Source: Nocardiopsis flavescens
GTDB taxonomy: Bacteria > Actinomycetota > Actinomycetes > Streptosporangiales > Streptosporangiaceae
Direction: 5' to 3'
Assembly: GCF_900141985.1 (NCBI RefSeq)
Contig: NZ_FQZK01000015.1
Coordinates: 1-64,000, forward strand
DNA length: 64,000 bases
Shown: positions 24,795-32,965 of the stretch, in pieces
Layout of the letters: each line of letters starts with the position of its first letter
Position numbering within the stretch: the stretch's first letter is position 1
Position numbers and translations under genes: made by a program
Notes under the pieces: generated by a model
The model's database searches: none
What the model was told of the DNA's origin: nothing
Seen by the model: the letters and a program-made list of their open reading frames with translations, nothing else

Positions 24795-26391
24795 CGGACC
24801 CGAGTCCCCGACACAGGACCTGGGCACCGCGTCGCACGGGCGCCGCTCCCCGGGCGACACCTCTCTCTTCCCGACCATGGTGCTGCGCGACGCGGCCGCA
24901 CGGCCCCACCCGCAGCGGCGGATCCTGCCCGCCCGGCTCCTCATCATGGCCTGGGTGGTCCTGCTGATGGCCCTCACCCTGGCCCTGGTCGTGCTCGTCA
25001 CCTGGAGCGCGCTGAGCGGCGGGGTGGGCGACCGGGCCGACCGGGCGCTCACCCAGGAGATCGGCGAGTTCCAGGAGTTCGCCGGGACCGGGCGCGACCC
25101 GGAGACCGGCCAGGCGTTCACCGACGTGTCCTCGCTCATGGAGGTCCACCTGGAGCGGCAGTACCCCGACGGGGCCGAGATCCTGTTCGGCTGGGTCGAC
25201 GGGACGGGCACCGGCGGCGGTGGCGGTGGCGCGCCCGGCGGCGGCTCCGCCGGGGACACCGGGCCGACCGAGGAGCCCGGCCGCATCCGCCAGGGCCAGG
25301 AGCCCCCCTTCGACGTGTCCGCCGACCCCGCCCTGGTGGCCGGGGTCCTCGACGACCCCGCGGGCCGCGGGGTCCTGGACACCCCGGCCGGCCCCATGGA
25401 GTGGTCCAAGATCCGCGTGCTCCCGCCGGACGGCGACGGGGCGACGGGCTGGTTCGTCACCGGTTACTTCACCGACCCCGACCAGGCCGCCGTCGCCGAG
25501 ACCGTGCGGACGATCGCGCTGGTGAGCCTGGTGGGCCTGGTCGCCGCCGGTGCGGCCGCGTGGTGGGTGGCCGGGCGCATCCTCGCCCCGGTGCGGCTGG
25601 TGCGCCAGACCGCGGCGGAGATCACCGAGGAGGACCTGACCCGGCGCATCGAGGTGTCCGGGCGCGACGACATCGCCGCGCTGGCCCAGCAGTTCAACAG
25701 CATGCTGGACCGGCTGGAGGGCGCGTTCATCGAGCAGCGCAGGTTCGTCGACGACGCCGGGCACGAGCTGCGCACCCCCATCACCATCGTGCGCGGGCAC
25801 CTGGAGCTGATGGGCGACGACCCGCGGGAGCGCCGCGAGGTGGTCCGCCTGGTCACCGACGAACTCGACCGCATGGGCCGCATCGTCGAGGACCTGCTGC
25901 TGCTCGCCAAGTCCCAGCAGCCCGACTTCGTGCGGCCCGAGCCCGTGTCCCTGGCCGAGCTGACCAGCGACATCGACGCCCACGTGCGCCGGCTCGGCGA
26001 CCGCGACTGGAGGCTGGAGGCCGTGGCCGAGGGCGAGTGGCGGCTCGACGCGCAGCGCGTCACCCAGGCGGTGGTGCAGCTGGCCGCCAACGCGGTGCGC
26101 TACTCCGAGCCCGGGACCCAGGTCCGGATCGGATCGGTGGTCCAGGGCCCCGACGTGCTGTTCTGGGTCACCGACCAGGGCGCCGGGATCGCCGCCGAGG
26201 AGCAGGGGCGGATCTTCGGGCGCTTCTCCCGCGGCGGGGCCGCCCGCGCCGGCGGGGGCGGCGCCGGCCTCGGCCTGGCGATCGTCCGGGCCATCGCGGA
26301 GGCGCACCGCGGGCGGGTGGACCTGCGTTCGGAACCCGGCCGGGGGTCCACGTTCACCCTGGTCGTCCCCCGGGGAAGGGAGCAGATGTGA
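24784..26391 (+). CDS. Sensor histidine kinase
   Basis: A 535-residue membrane kinase. TM1 (LLIMAWVVLLMALTLALVVL) is followed by an external domain of about 165 residues holding a glycine-rich linker. TM2 (TIALVSLVGLVAAGAAAWWV), HAMP (RQTAAEITEEDLTRRIEVSG), HisKA with GHELRTPITIV and an HATPase (NAVRYSEPG, VTDQGAGI, GLGLAIVRAI) come next. It begins inside the 3' end of the acidic-protein gene, and its stop overlaps the regulator start (GTGA). The ligand may be a cation or envelope stress; this is inference. Confidence 0.92.
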   Translation: MTTDGPESPTQDLGTASHGRRSPGDTSLFPTMVLRDAAARPHPQRRILPARLLIMAWVVLLMALTLALVVLVTWSALSGGVGDRADRALTQEIGEFQEFAGTGRDPETGQAFTDVSSLMEVHLERQYPDGAEILFGWVDGTGTGGGGGGAPGGGSAGDTGPTEEPGRIRQGQEPPFDVSADPALVAGVLDDPAGRGVLDTPAGPMEWSKIRVLPPDGDGATGWFVTGYFTDPDQAAVAETVRTIALVSLVGLVAAGAAAWWVAGRILAPVRLVRQTAAEITEEDLTRRIEVSGRDDIAALAQQFNSMLDRLEGAFIEQRRFVDDAGHELRTPITIVRGHLELMGDDPRERREVVRLVTDELDRMGRIVEDLLLLAKSQQPDFVRPEPVSLAELTSDIDAHVRRLGDRDWRLEAVAEGEWRLDAQRVTQAVVQLAANAVRYSEPGTQVRIGSVVQGPDVLFWVTDQGAGIAAEEQGRIFGRFSRGGAARAGGGGAGLGLAIVRAIAEAHRGRVDLRSEPGRGSTFTLVVPRGREQM

Positions 26392-27047
26392 GCCGCATCC
26401 TCATCGTGGAGGACGAGGAGAGGATCGCCTCGTTCATCCGCAAGGGTCTGACCGCGGGCGGGTTCACCACGACCGTGGTGGGCACCGGCGCGGAGGCGGT
26501 GGACTACGCGGTCACCGGCGGGTTCGACCTCATGCTCCTGGACCTGGGCCTGCCCGACACCGACGGGTTCGACGTGCTGCGGCGGGTGCGCTCGCTGGGC
26601 GTGGAGATCCCGGTGGTGATCCTGACCGCGCGCGACGGGGTGCGGGACACGGTGACGGGGCTGGAGATCGGGGCGGACGACTACGTCACCAAGCCGTTCA
26701 GGTTCGAGGAGCTGCTGGCCCGGGTGCGGCTGCGGATGCGCCGCGAGCGGACGGGCGAGACGACCGTGCTCCAGGCCGGGGGCCTGGCGCTGGACCTGCG
26801 CACCCGCAGGGTGGCGGTGGACGGCGACACGGTGGACCTGACCGCGCGGGAGTTCGCGCTGCTGGAGCTGCTGATGCGGCACCCGGGCCAGGTGCTGAGC
26901 AGGCAGCAGATGCTCTCGCACGTGTGGGGCTACGACTACGACCCGGGGTCGAACGTGGTGGACGTGTTCGTGCGGGCGCTGCGGCGCAAGGTGGGGGCCG
27001 GGCGGATCGTCACGGTGCGGGGCATGGGGTACCGGCTGGCGGACTGA
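26388..27047 (+). CDS. OmpR-family response regulator
   Basis: A 219-residue regulator. Receiver: VEDEERIA, phospho-Asp in LMLLDLGLPDTDGF, Thr in VILTARDG, Lys in VTKPFRFEE. DNA-binding winged helix: LTAREFALLELLMRHPGQVL to VDVFVRALRRKVG and VRGMGYRLAD. The GTG start is fixed by overlap with the kinase stop. The kinase-before-regulator order is less common. A repeated motif upstream of this operon and of the DUF4956/VTC operon is the likely binding site. A 16-bp hairpin follows. Confidence 0.93.
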   Translation: MSRILIVEDEERIASFIRKGLTAGGFTTTVVGTGAEAVDYAVTGGFDLMLLDLGLPDTDGFDVLRRVRSLGVEIPVVILTARDGVRDTVTGLEIGADDYVTKPFRFEELLARVRLRMRRERTGETTVLQAGGLALDLRTRRVAVDGDTVDLTAREFALLELLMRHPGQVLSRQQMLSHVWGYDYDPGSNVVDVFVRALRRKVGAGRIVTVRGMGYRLAD

Positions 27048-27061
27048 GGGACGCGCGGGCC

Positions 27062-27104
27062 GCCGGGGGCCGGGTGGGCGGGGGCCGTCCACCCGGCCCC
27101 CGGC
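27062..27104 (+). terminator. Hairpin after response regulator
   Basis: Perfect 16-bp stem (GCCGGGGGCCGGGTGG and its complement) with an 11-nt loop, 15 bp after the regulator stop. It separates the kinase operon from the DUF4956/VTC pair. Confidence 0.75.
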
Positions 27105-27144
27105 ACGCCGGGCGGACGGCGGGCGGCGGGGCGGTGGCCCCGGG

Positions 27145-27171
27145 ATGAGGATTCCCTCATACGGCGCTCAT
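27145..27171. promoter_or_regulatory. Shared 27-bp promoter motif, copy 2
   Basis: Second copy of the motif at 24364: ATGAGG, 4 bp, CCTCAT (here a perfect 6-4-6 inverted repeat), then CTCAT 11 bp after the first CTCAT. It overlaps an ATG at 27170, which argues that the DUF4956 gene starts further downstream. Confidence 0.6.
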
Positions 27172-27196
27172 GGCCGCCTCACCCGGGCCGCACACG

Positions 27197-27799
27197 ATGG
27201 TCACCATGTTCTGGTTCGCGCTGGCGATCGACCTGATCGCGATCTCCCTGCTGTCGTACGTCCTCTACTTCCGCCGCCACGGCCGGCGGGACCTGCTGCT
27301 CGCCTACGTGGCGCTCAACACCGGCATCTTCGCCGTGGTGTCGATGATGACCGGGCAGGAGGTGGCGCTGGCGGTCGGGTTCGGCCTGTTCGGCGTGCTG
27401 TCGATCCTGCGGCTGCGCTCGGACCTCATCAGCCAGGGGGAGATCGGGTACTACTTCACGGCCATCGCCCTGGGGCTGATCAACGCGGTGGCGATCTCGG
27501 CGCCGTGGGTGCTGCTCGGGCTCAACGCGCTGCTGCTGACCGTGATGTACGTGGGCGACCACCCCCGGCTGCTGTCCCGGCACGAGCGGCGGATGCTCAC
27601 CCTGGACGCGATCCACGAGGACCCGGTGGCGCTGCGGCAGGACCTGTCGGCGCGGCTGCGGGCGCAGGTCACCCGGGTGGACGTGATCGAGGTCGACTAC
27701 GTGCGGGACCTGATGGTGGTGGACGTGCGGTTCCGCGTCCCGGCGCCGACCGCGCCGCCCGCCCGCAGCGGCACGGCGGCCCGGTGGGAGGGCCGGTGA
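27197..27799 (+). CDS. DUF4956 membrane protein
   Basis: A 200-residue protein with four or so helices: FWFALAIDLIAISLLSYVLY, LLAYVALNTGIFAVVSMM, AVGFGLFGVLSILRLR and AIALGLINAVAISAPWVLL. The sequence LFGVLSILRLRSDLISQGEIGYYFTA (in two parts) is the DUF4956 signature. A cytoplasmic C-terminal domain follows. DUF4956 proteins regularly pair with VTC-domain polyphosphate polymerases. The start at 27197 (or the ATG three codons on) is preferred because an earlier ATG lies within the operator motif. It overlaps the VTC gene by GTGA. Confidence 0.85.
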   Translation: MVTMFWFALAIDLIAISLLSYVLYFRRHGRRDLLLAYVALNTGIFAVVSMMTGQEVALAVGFGLFGVLSILRLRSDLISQGEIGYYFTAIALGLINAVAISAPWVLLGLNALLLTVMYVGDHPRLLSRHERRMLTLDAIHEDPVALRQDLSARLRAQVTRVDVIEVDYVRDLMVVDVRFRVPAPTAPPARSGTAARWEGR

Positions 27800-28578
27800 G
27801 CACGGACGCGCCGCGGGACCCGGCCCTGGAGGCGCTGCCCGCGCTGTCCCTGGAGGAGATCAACGCGCGGGCCGCCCTGGTCACCCGGACCTGCCGCAAG
27901 TACCTGGTTCCGGAGGAGGCGGTGGCCGGGCTGTTCCCCCCGTCCCGGTTCGGGGTGCTCACCATCGGCGGGCGGACGTCCTTTCGGTACTCCTCGACCT
28001 ACCTGGACACCCCGGACCTGCGGTGCTTCCGGGACCACCGGCAGGGGCGGCGGCTGCGGTACAAGGTGCGGGTGCGGACCTACGAGGACACCGGGACGCG
28101 GATGTTCGAGGTCAAGCTCAAGGGGGCGCGCGGGATCACCGACAAGGTGCGGGTGGAGCACGACGGCGCGCCCGACCGGCTCACCCCGGCCGCCCGGCGG
28201 TTCCTCGACGACAGCCTCGTCTCGTACGGCATCGAGCCGCCGGACGTGCTGGTCGCGAGCGCCGTCACCGACTACCGGCGGGCGACCGCGGTGGCGCTGT
28301 CCGGGGAGGAGCGGGTCACCGTGGACACGGACCTGGTGGGGCGGCGCGGCGGGTGGTCGATCGCCATGCGGCCGGGCACGGCGCTGCTGGAGGTCAAGAC
28401 GCGCGGCGGGCTCACCGCGACGGAGCGGCGGCTGCACTCCCTGGGGTACCGCGAGGTGGCGTTCACCAAGTACGCGTCCACCCTGGCGGCGCTGGAGCCG
28501 GGGTTCCGGGGCAACAAGTGGCACCGGGCGATGGGCGACTGCCTGGACCACCCGGTGCTGGAGCGCAGCGCCGCCTGA
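27796..28578 (+). CDS. VTC-domain polyphosphate polymerase-like protein
   Basis: A 260-residue protein of the VTC/CYTH tunnel fold, which in yeast makes polyphosphate from ATP. Basic tunnel strands are visible: CRKYLVPEEA, FRYSSTYLDTPDLRCF, LRYKVRVRTYED and MFEVKLKGARGITDKVRV, with the acidic metal site in TALLEVKTRGG and KYASTLAAL near the end. The GTG start is set by overlap with the DUF4956 gene. The pair probably makes or moves polyphosphate or a related polyanion at the membrane, under the adjacent two-component system. Enzymatic activity is inferred from the fold. Confidence 0.88.
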   Translation: MSTDAPRDPALEALPALSLEEINARAALVTRTCRKYLVPEEAVAGLFPPSRFGVLTIGGRTSFRYSSTYLDTPDLRCFRDHRQGRRLRYKVRVRTYEDTGTRMFEVKLKGARGITDKVRVEHDGAPDRLTPAARRFLDDSLVSYGIEPPDVLVASAVTDYRRATAVALSGEERVTVDTDLVGRRGGWSIAMRPGTALLEVKTRGGLTATERRLHSLGYREVAFTKYASTLAALEPGFRGNKWHRAMGDCLDHPVLERSAA

Positions 28579-28608
28579 GGGCCGCGAACGGGGGGGTCGG
28601 GGACCGAT

Positions 28609-28622
28609 GTTTCACGTGAAAC
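28609..28622. other. parS centromere site (ParB binding)
   Basis: GTTTCACGTGAAAC is a perfect 14-bp palindrome identical to the actinomycete parS core. It lies in a gene-free stretch 30 bp after the VTC stop. Such sites cluster around oriC, so the window is probably origin-proximal. The rest of 28579-28927 holds only this site and a terminator. Confidence 0.92.
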
Positions 28623-28842
28623 CCGGGACCCGATCCTTCGAAAATCGGACAGAAGCGCACGGACCGCAGCCGGCGGGGCCGTGAGCGGCGGCGGTCGGCC
28701 CGGCCGGGGCGCCGTCGGCGGGCGGCCCCCGGACCTGCGGACGGGCGGTGCCGTGCCCGGGCCGTTGCTGCGGAAGGGGGCCGCCGCCCCGTATCCGAAG
28801 CGGGGCGGTGGCCCGCGCCGACCGCCCCTTCCCGCTACAAGA

Positions 28843-28870
28843 GGGGAGGATCGACGCTCCGATCCTCCCC
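28843..28870. terminator. Hairpin between VTC and copper ATPase genes
   Basis: Perfect 11-bp stem GGGGAGGATCG/CGATCCTCCCC with a 6-nt loop, between convergent genes. It may serve both strands. Confidence 0.65.
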
Positions 28871-28927
28871 CTCCGCACGGTTCCGCGCCACCCCCGCCCG
28901 GTGCCCCGGTCCGGTTTACGGTCGCCC

Positions 28928-31282
28928 CTAATCCGTCGGCGACAGGTCCACCCGCCGCAGCAACTGCGCGTTGAGCGCCACGATGACCGTGGACAGGCTC
29001 ATCAGCACCGCGCCCACCGCGGGAGCCGGCACGATCCCGACCGGTGCCAGCACACCCGCCGCCAGCGGCACCGCGAGCACGTTGTACCCGGCGGCCCAGG
29101 CCAGGTTCTGGAGCATCTTGCGGTAGCTCGCCCGCGACAGCCTGCGCACCGCCACGACGCCCCGCGGGTCGTCCGAGGCCAGCACCACGCCCGCCGACTC
29201 GATGGCCACGTCCGTACCCGCCCCGATGGCGATGCCGACATCGGCCCTGGCCAGTGCAGGGGCGTCGTTGACCCCGTCCCCGACCATGGCGACCGTGCGC
29301 CCGCGCTCCTGGAGGTCGCGCACCACCGCGTCCTTCTGGTCCGGGAGGACCTGTGCGAACACCTCGTCCAGCCCGAGGTCCGCGGCGACCGCGTCGGCCA
29401 CGTTGCGGGCGTCGCCGGTGACCATCGCCACCGCGATCCCCTGCTCCCGGAGCCGCCGGACGGCCGCCCGGGACTCGGGCCGCACCTCGTCGGCCAGGGC
29501 CAGCGCCCCCGCGACCGCGTCCCCCGCGACCACGTGCAGCACCGTGGCGCCGCGCCCGCGCCAGGCCCGGGTGCGCTCCTCCAGCTCCGGGGGCTCGGCC
29601 AGCCCCAGGGACTCCAGCAGCGCGGGGCCGCCCACGTGCACGGTCTCCCCGTCCACCTCGGCCCGTACCCCGCGGCCGGTCAGCGACCGGAAGCCGGCGG
29701 CGGCGGGCACCCCGCCCGCCTCCCGCGCGGCGCGGACGACGGCCCTGGCCAGCGGGTGCTCGGAGTCGGCCTCGGCCGCCCCCGCCAGGGCCAGGACCCG
29801 GGCGGCGTCCCCGCCGGGAACGGCGGCGTGGTCGGTGAGGGCCGGGGCGCCCCGGGTCAGCGTGCCGGTCTTGTCGAACAGCACGGTGTCCACCAGGCGG
29901 GTGCGCTCCAGCGCCAGCCGGTCCTTGACGAGGATGCCGTTGCGCGCCGACAGCGCCGTGGAGATCGCGATGACCAGCGGGATCGCCAGCCCCAGCGCGT
30001 GGGGGCAGGCGATGACCAGCACCGTCACGGTGCGTTCGACGGCCTCGGTGGGCTCGCCCAGCACCGACCAGGCGGCGGCGGTGAGCACCGCGGCGGTCAG
30101 CGCGAACCAGAACAGCAGGCCCGCGGCGCGGTCGGCCAGGACCTGGGAGCGCGAGGTGGAGGCCTGCGCCTCGGCCACCAGCCGCCGGATGCCCGCCAGC
30201 GTGGTGTCCTCGCCGACGGCGTCCACCCGGACGCGGACGGCCGAGTCGGTGGCCACCGTCCCGGCGACCACGCGGTCGCCCTCGCCCCGGGTGACGGTGC
30301 GGGACTCCCCGGTGATCATGGACTCGTCCACGGCCGCCGCGCCCCGCACGACGGTGCCGTCGGCGGGCACCCTGCCGCCGGAGCGGACCAGCACGACGTC
30401 GCCGGCGCCCAGGTCGGAGACGGCCGCCTCCTCGGTCCCGCCGTCGCCGCCCACCCGCTCGGCGCGGTCCGGCAGCAGCGCGGCCAGCGCCTCCAGCGCG
30501 CCGGAGGCCTGGCCCAGGGCGCGCATCTCCAGCCAGTGGCCGAGCAGCATGACCACGACCAGCAGGACCAGCTCCCACCAGAAGTCGAGTGCCGCGCCGA
30601 CCACGCCGAGGGTGGCGAGCAGGCTGGCGCCGAAGGCGACGGTGATGGCCATCGCGACCAGGGTCATCATCCCGGGCCTGCGGCCCCTCAGCTCGCCCGC
30701 GACCCCGGCCAGGAAGGGCCACCCGCCGTAGAGGTAGACCACGGTGCCCAGCACCGGCGGAATCCAGGCGAGGAGGTCGGGCACGTGGTAGCCCAGCCAC
30801 CCGGAGACCATGTGGCTGGTGAAGACGACGGGGAGGCTGAGCAGCAGACTCCACCAGAAGCGTGTCCGGAACATGGCCGCGTGGTCACCGTGTCCGCCAC
30901 CGTGACCGGAGTGGTCGGAGTGGCTGGAGTGGTCTCCGTGCCCTGAGTGACTGGAGCGGCCCCCGCCGTCGCCGTGTCCCCCGTGGGCCTCCCCACGTCC
31001 GTCGCCGTGACCGGCGCGGCCGGAGTGACTCCCCCGCCCGGGACGACCCCCGTGGGCCTCTTCGCGTGCACCGTCACCGCGCCCGGAGTGTCCGGCGTGG
31101 CCGGAGTGCTCAGAGCGGCTGGAGCGATCCCCGCCGTCGCCGTGCCCCCGGCCGGACTCCTCGCCTCCTCCGCCGCCGCGGGCCCGGCTCCCGTCGTCCG
31201 CCGGGACCCCGGGCGGAGCGGCGTGACCGTCGCGGTGCCGCCCGCCACCGGGGCGGCGGTCGTCGTGGTCGTGTTCGCTCAT
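28928..31282 (-). CDS. Copper/silver P1B-type ATPase, CPH (CopB) class
   Basis: A 784-residue heavy-metal exporter. The first 150 residues are extremely rich in His, Gly, Ser and Asp (for example SHSGHGDHSSHSDHSGHGGG) and replace the usual CxxC metal-binding domain. The core has the A-domain motif TGES, the membrane metal site CPH in IACPHALGLAIPL, the phosphorylation site DKTGTLT, the nucleotide-site SEHPLA and the hinge GDGVNDAPAL. CPH marks the CopB group, thought to move Cu(II) or Ag. The ATG is 6 nt after AAGGAG. Two CsoR-like sites lie just upstream, so copper induction is likely. Confidence 0.93.
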   Translation of the reverse strand: MSEHDHDDRRPGGGRHRDGHAAPPGVPADDGSRARGGGGGEESGRGHGDGGDRSSRSEHSGHAGHSGRGDGAREEAHGGRPGRGSHSGRAGHGDGRGEAHGGHGDGGGRSSHSGHGDHSSHSDHSGHGGGHGDHAAMFRTRFWWSLLLSLPVVFTSHMVSGWLGYHVPDLLAWIPPVLGTVVYLYGGWPFLAGVAGELRGRRPGMMTLVAMAITVAFGASLLATLGVVGAALDFWWELVLLVVVMLLGHWLEMRALGQASGALEALAALLPDRAERVGGDGGTEEAAVSDLGAGDVVLVRSGGRVPADGTVVRGAAAVDESMITGESRTVTRGEGDRVVAGTVATDSAVRVRVDAVGEDTTLAGIRRLVAEAQASTSRSQVLADRAAGLLFWFALTAAVLTAAAWSVLGEPTEAVERTVTVLVIACPHALGLAIPLVIAISTALSARNGILVKDRLALERTRLVDTVLFDKTGTLTRGAPALTDHAAVPGGDAARVLALAGAAEADSEHPLARAVVRAAREAGGVPAAAGFRSLTGRGVRAEVDGETVHVGGPALLESLGLAEPPELEERTRAWRGRGATVLHVVAGDAVAGALALADEVRPESRAAVRRLREQGIAVAMVTGDARNVADAVAADLGLDEVFAQVLPDQKDAVVRDLQERGRTVAMVGDGVNDAPALARADVGIAIGAGTDVAIESAGVVLASDDPRGVVAVRRLSRASYRKMLQNLAWAAGYNVLAVPLAAGVLAPVGIVPAPAVGAVLMSLSTVIVALNAQLLRRVDLSPTD

Positions 31283-31306
31283 GTCCCTCTCCTTCCCTCC
31301 CGGAAC

Positions 31307-31323
31307 ATACCCCCAAGGGGTAT
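31307..31323. promoter_or_regulatory. CsoR-type operator, proximal copy
   Basis: ATACCCC-CAA-GGGGTAT, a 7-3-7 palindrome matching the GC-rich actinomycete CsoR copper-repressor site. It lies 25 bp upstream of the copper ATPase start. Confidence 0.8.
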
Positions 31324-31371
31324 CCCATGGGCGGATCAACGCGCCGTGCGGCCCCCACCCCTTCAAGGAAC

Positions 31372-31388
31372 ATACCCCCCTGGGGTAT
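31372..31388. promoter_or_regulatory. CsoR-type operator, distal copy
   Basis: ATACCCC-CCT-GGGGTAT, a second 7-3-7 palindrome, 65 bp upstream of the first. Both copies are preceded by GGAAC. No csoR gene is present in the window, so the repressor would act in trans. Confidence 0.8.
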
Positions 31389-31430
31389 TCCCGCAAGGGG
31401 AGGAGATCCGGCTCGTCCGCACCGGACACG

Positions 31431-31469
31431 AAAAAAAAGGGGGCGCGGGCCCTGTCGGACCGCGCCCCC
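31431..31469 (-). terminator. Rho-independent terminator of PAP2 gene
   Basis: Read on the minus strand, a perfect 10-bp stem GGGGGCGCGG/CCGCGCCCCC is followed by eight T residues, 8 bp past the phosphatase stop. It also insulates the copper ATPase promoter. Confidence 0.9.
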
Positions 31470-31477
31470 TGGAAGCC

Positions 31478-32350
31478 TCAGGAGGCCGCCGCCTCGTCGT
31501 CCTCCCGCCCGTACCAGGGCCACCACTCGACGGTGCGCCCGTGCGGGAACATCCGGTCCAGCCGGATCGTCAGCCGCAGCGCGAACCCGCCCGCGATCAT
31601 CCCGGCCACCAGGTCCGAGAACCAGTGGAAGTGCAGGTAGATCGACACCGCGGACTGGAGCAGCGCGATCGCGACGATGGTGTACCCCAGCCGCCGGATG
31701 ATGTGCGGGCGGGCCGCCCCGAAGCTGACGATCAGGTACAGCACCAGGCCGTAGATGAGGATCGCGTTGGACCCGTGCCCCGAGGGGAACGCCACGTTCC
31801 CCGCGCCCGCGAAGAAGTCCGGGTCGTAGTGCTTGGCGTGCCCGCGGTTGATCGCCAGCTTCATGATCGAGACCATCGACATGATGCCGACCACGCCCAC
31901 CGCGCTCAGGACGATCGGTCGCCAGCTCCTGTGCCAGTAGGCCAGCTGGAGCGAGACCACCCCCAGCACCGGCAGGGCCACGTAACGGGAGGCCACGTTG
32001 TCGGGCCAGTGGATCAGCGGCTCGCGCAGCACCTCGAAGTAGGGCCGGTGGAACTCGTTGAGGAAGTTGTCCAGCGGGTGCAGCGGCCCGGCGGCGAGCA
32101 TCGTCACCACGATGAGCGCGACGGCGAGGATGATCGCGATGCGGTCCGAGGCCAGACCCCACGCGATCTCGCTCACGCTGGGCCACTTGACCGCGCGGAC
32201 CACGGGGAGCCCCGGGGTGAGCGGGGCGTCGCGCACGACGGGGATGGAGCCGCTGTAGGGCCCCGCCACCGGAGTGGTCCTCTTTTCCCTGTCGTGCGTC
32301 GTGGTCACGTGTCTCGCCCTCGGATGCCTGGTCCATGAAGAGTGCGTCAT
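31478..32350 (-). CDS. PAP2-family membrane phosphatase
   Basis: A 290-residue integral membrane protein with about six helices. The three PAP2 motifs are visible: KLAINRG (KxxxxxxRP-like), FPSGHGSN and HFHWFSDLVAG in place of SRxxxxxHxxxD. The expected activity is dephosphorylation of a lipid phosphate such as undecaprenyl diphosphate or phosphatidic acid, with the active site at the outer membrane face. The N-terminal 50 residues are polar, so translation may begin at an internal codon. It is a single gene ending in a T-run terminator. Confidence 0.87.
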   Translation of the reverse strand: MTHSSWTRHPRARHVTTTHDREKRTTPVAGPYSGSIPVVRDAPLTPGLPVVRAVKWPSVSEIAWGLASDRIAIILAVALIVVTMLAAGPLHPLDNFLNEFHRPYFEVLREPLIHWPDNVASRYVALPVLGVVSLQLAYWHRSWRPIVLSAVGVVGIMSMVSIMKLAINRGHAKHYDPDFFAGAGNVAFPSGHGSNAILIYGLVLYLIVSFGAARPHIIRRLGYTIVAIALLQSAVSIYLHFHWFSDLVAGMIAGGFALRLTIRLDRMFPHGRTVEWWPWYGREDDEAAAS

Positions 32351-32965
32351 GTGCTCAGTGCTGTCTCACATGTTGTGGGCTCGCCTGTGGCACTGGCCGG
32401 GGGACGGGCTAGCCGCGGATTGCCGGAAACGGGATTCCCCGGATCCTCGGTGTCTACGGTCGGCGGGACTCCTGCCCCGCCCTTCCTTCGACGACCGAAC
32501 CTTCGGGCCGGTTCACGGGGTTCCGTGAACGCCGCCCCCGGACAGGTCCGGTGTGCGAGGACCGCAGAGAGGTCGTCTGCGATTCGTCGTCTGCTCCTGC
32601 GGTGCCCCCGCACCGCCTCATGTACCGAGCGCGGTCCAAAGCGCTCTTGGTCGGTTCCTTACCGTCGCGTGCGTCACGTGCGCTCGGCGTGGTGTGAACA
32701 TTGCCGACAGACGAGCCTACCTGGACACTTCCCCCCGTTGGTGGTCCCGGTGGCCAAGTGTGACGCTTCCACCTCGGACTTTGCCGCGAACCCGGATACT
32801 GGACGCGGGCGGTTCACCGCCGTGCGACACGTTCGTGAGCTTTCCGTTAGCGGTTCGAGTCCGCCCGGCGGGGCGGATGCGCGCGTGTGGCAATCTTCAA
32901 GGAGTTCCCAGTCGACGAGTGGAGCGGACGCGGTGCGCGCGGTCCGCGGAAGGAAAGGGCCCTGG
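32351..32965. other. Gene-free region between PAP2 and GntR genes
   Basis: About 615 bp with no convincing coding frame: candidates lack ribosome sites and recognisable protein content, and base composition is less extreme than in flanking genes. It must hold the promoters for both divergent genes, but I see no strong inverted repeat. Confidence 0.6.

Noticed and set aside
28681..28974. 97-codon Pro/Gly frame downstream of parS
   Set aside because: No ribosome site and low complexity; it overlaps a terminator and the end of the copper ATPase gene.
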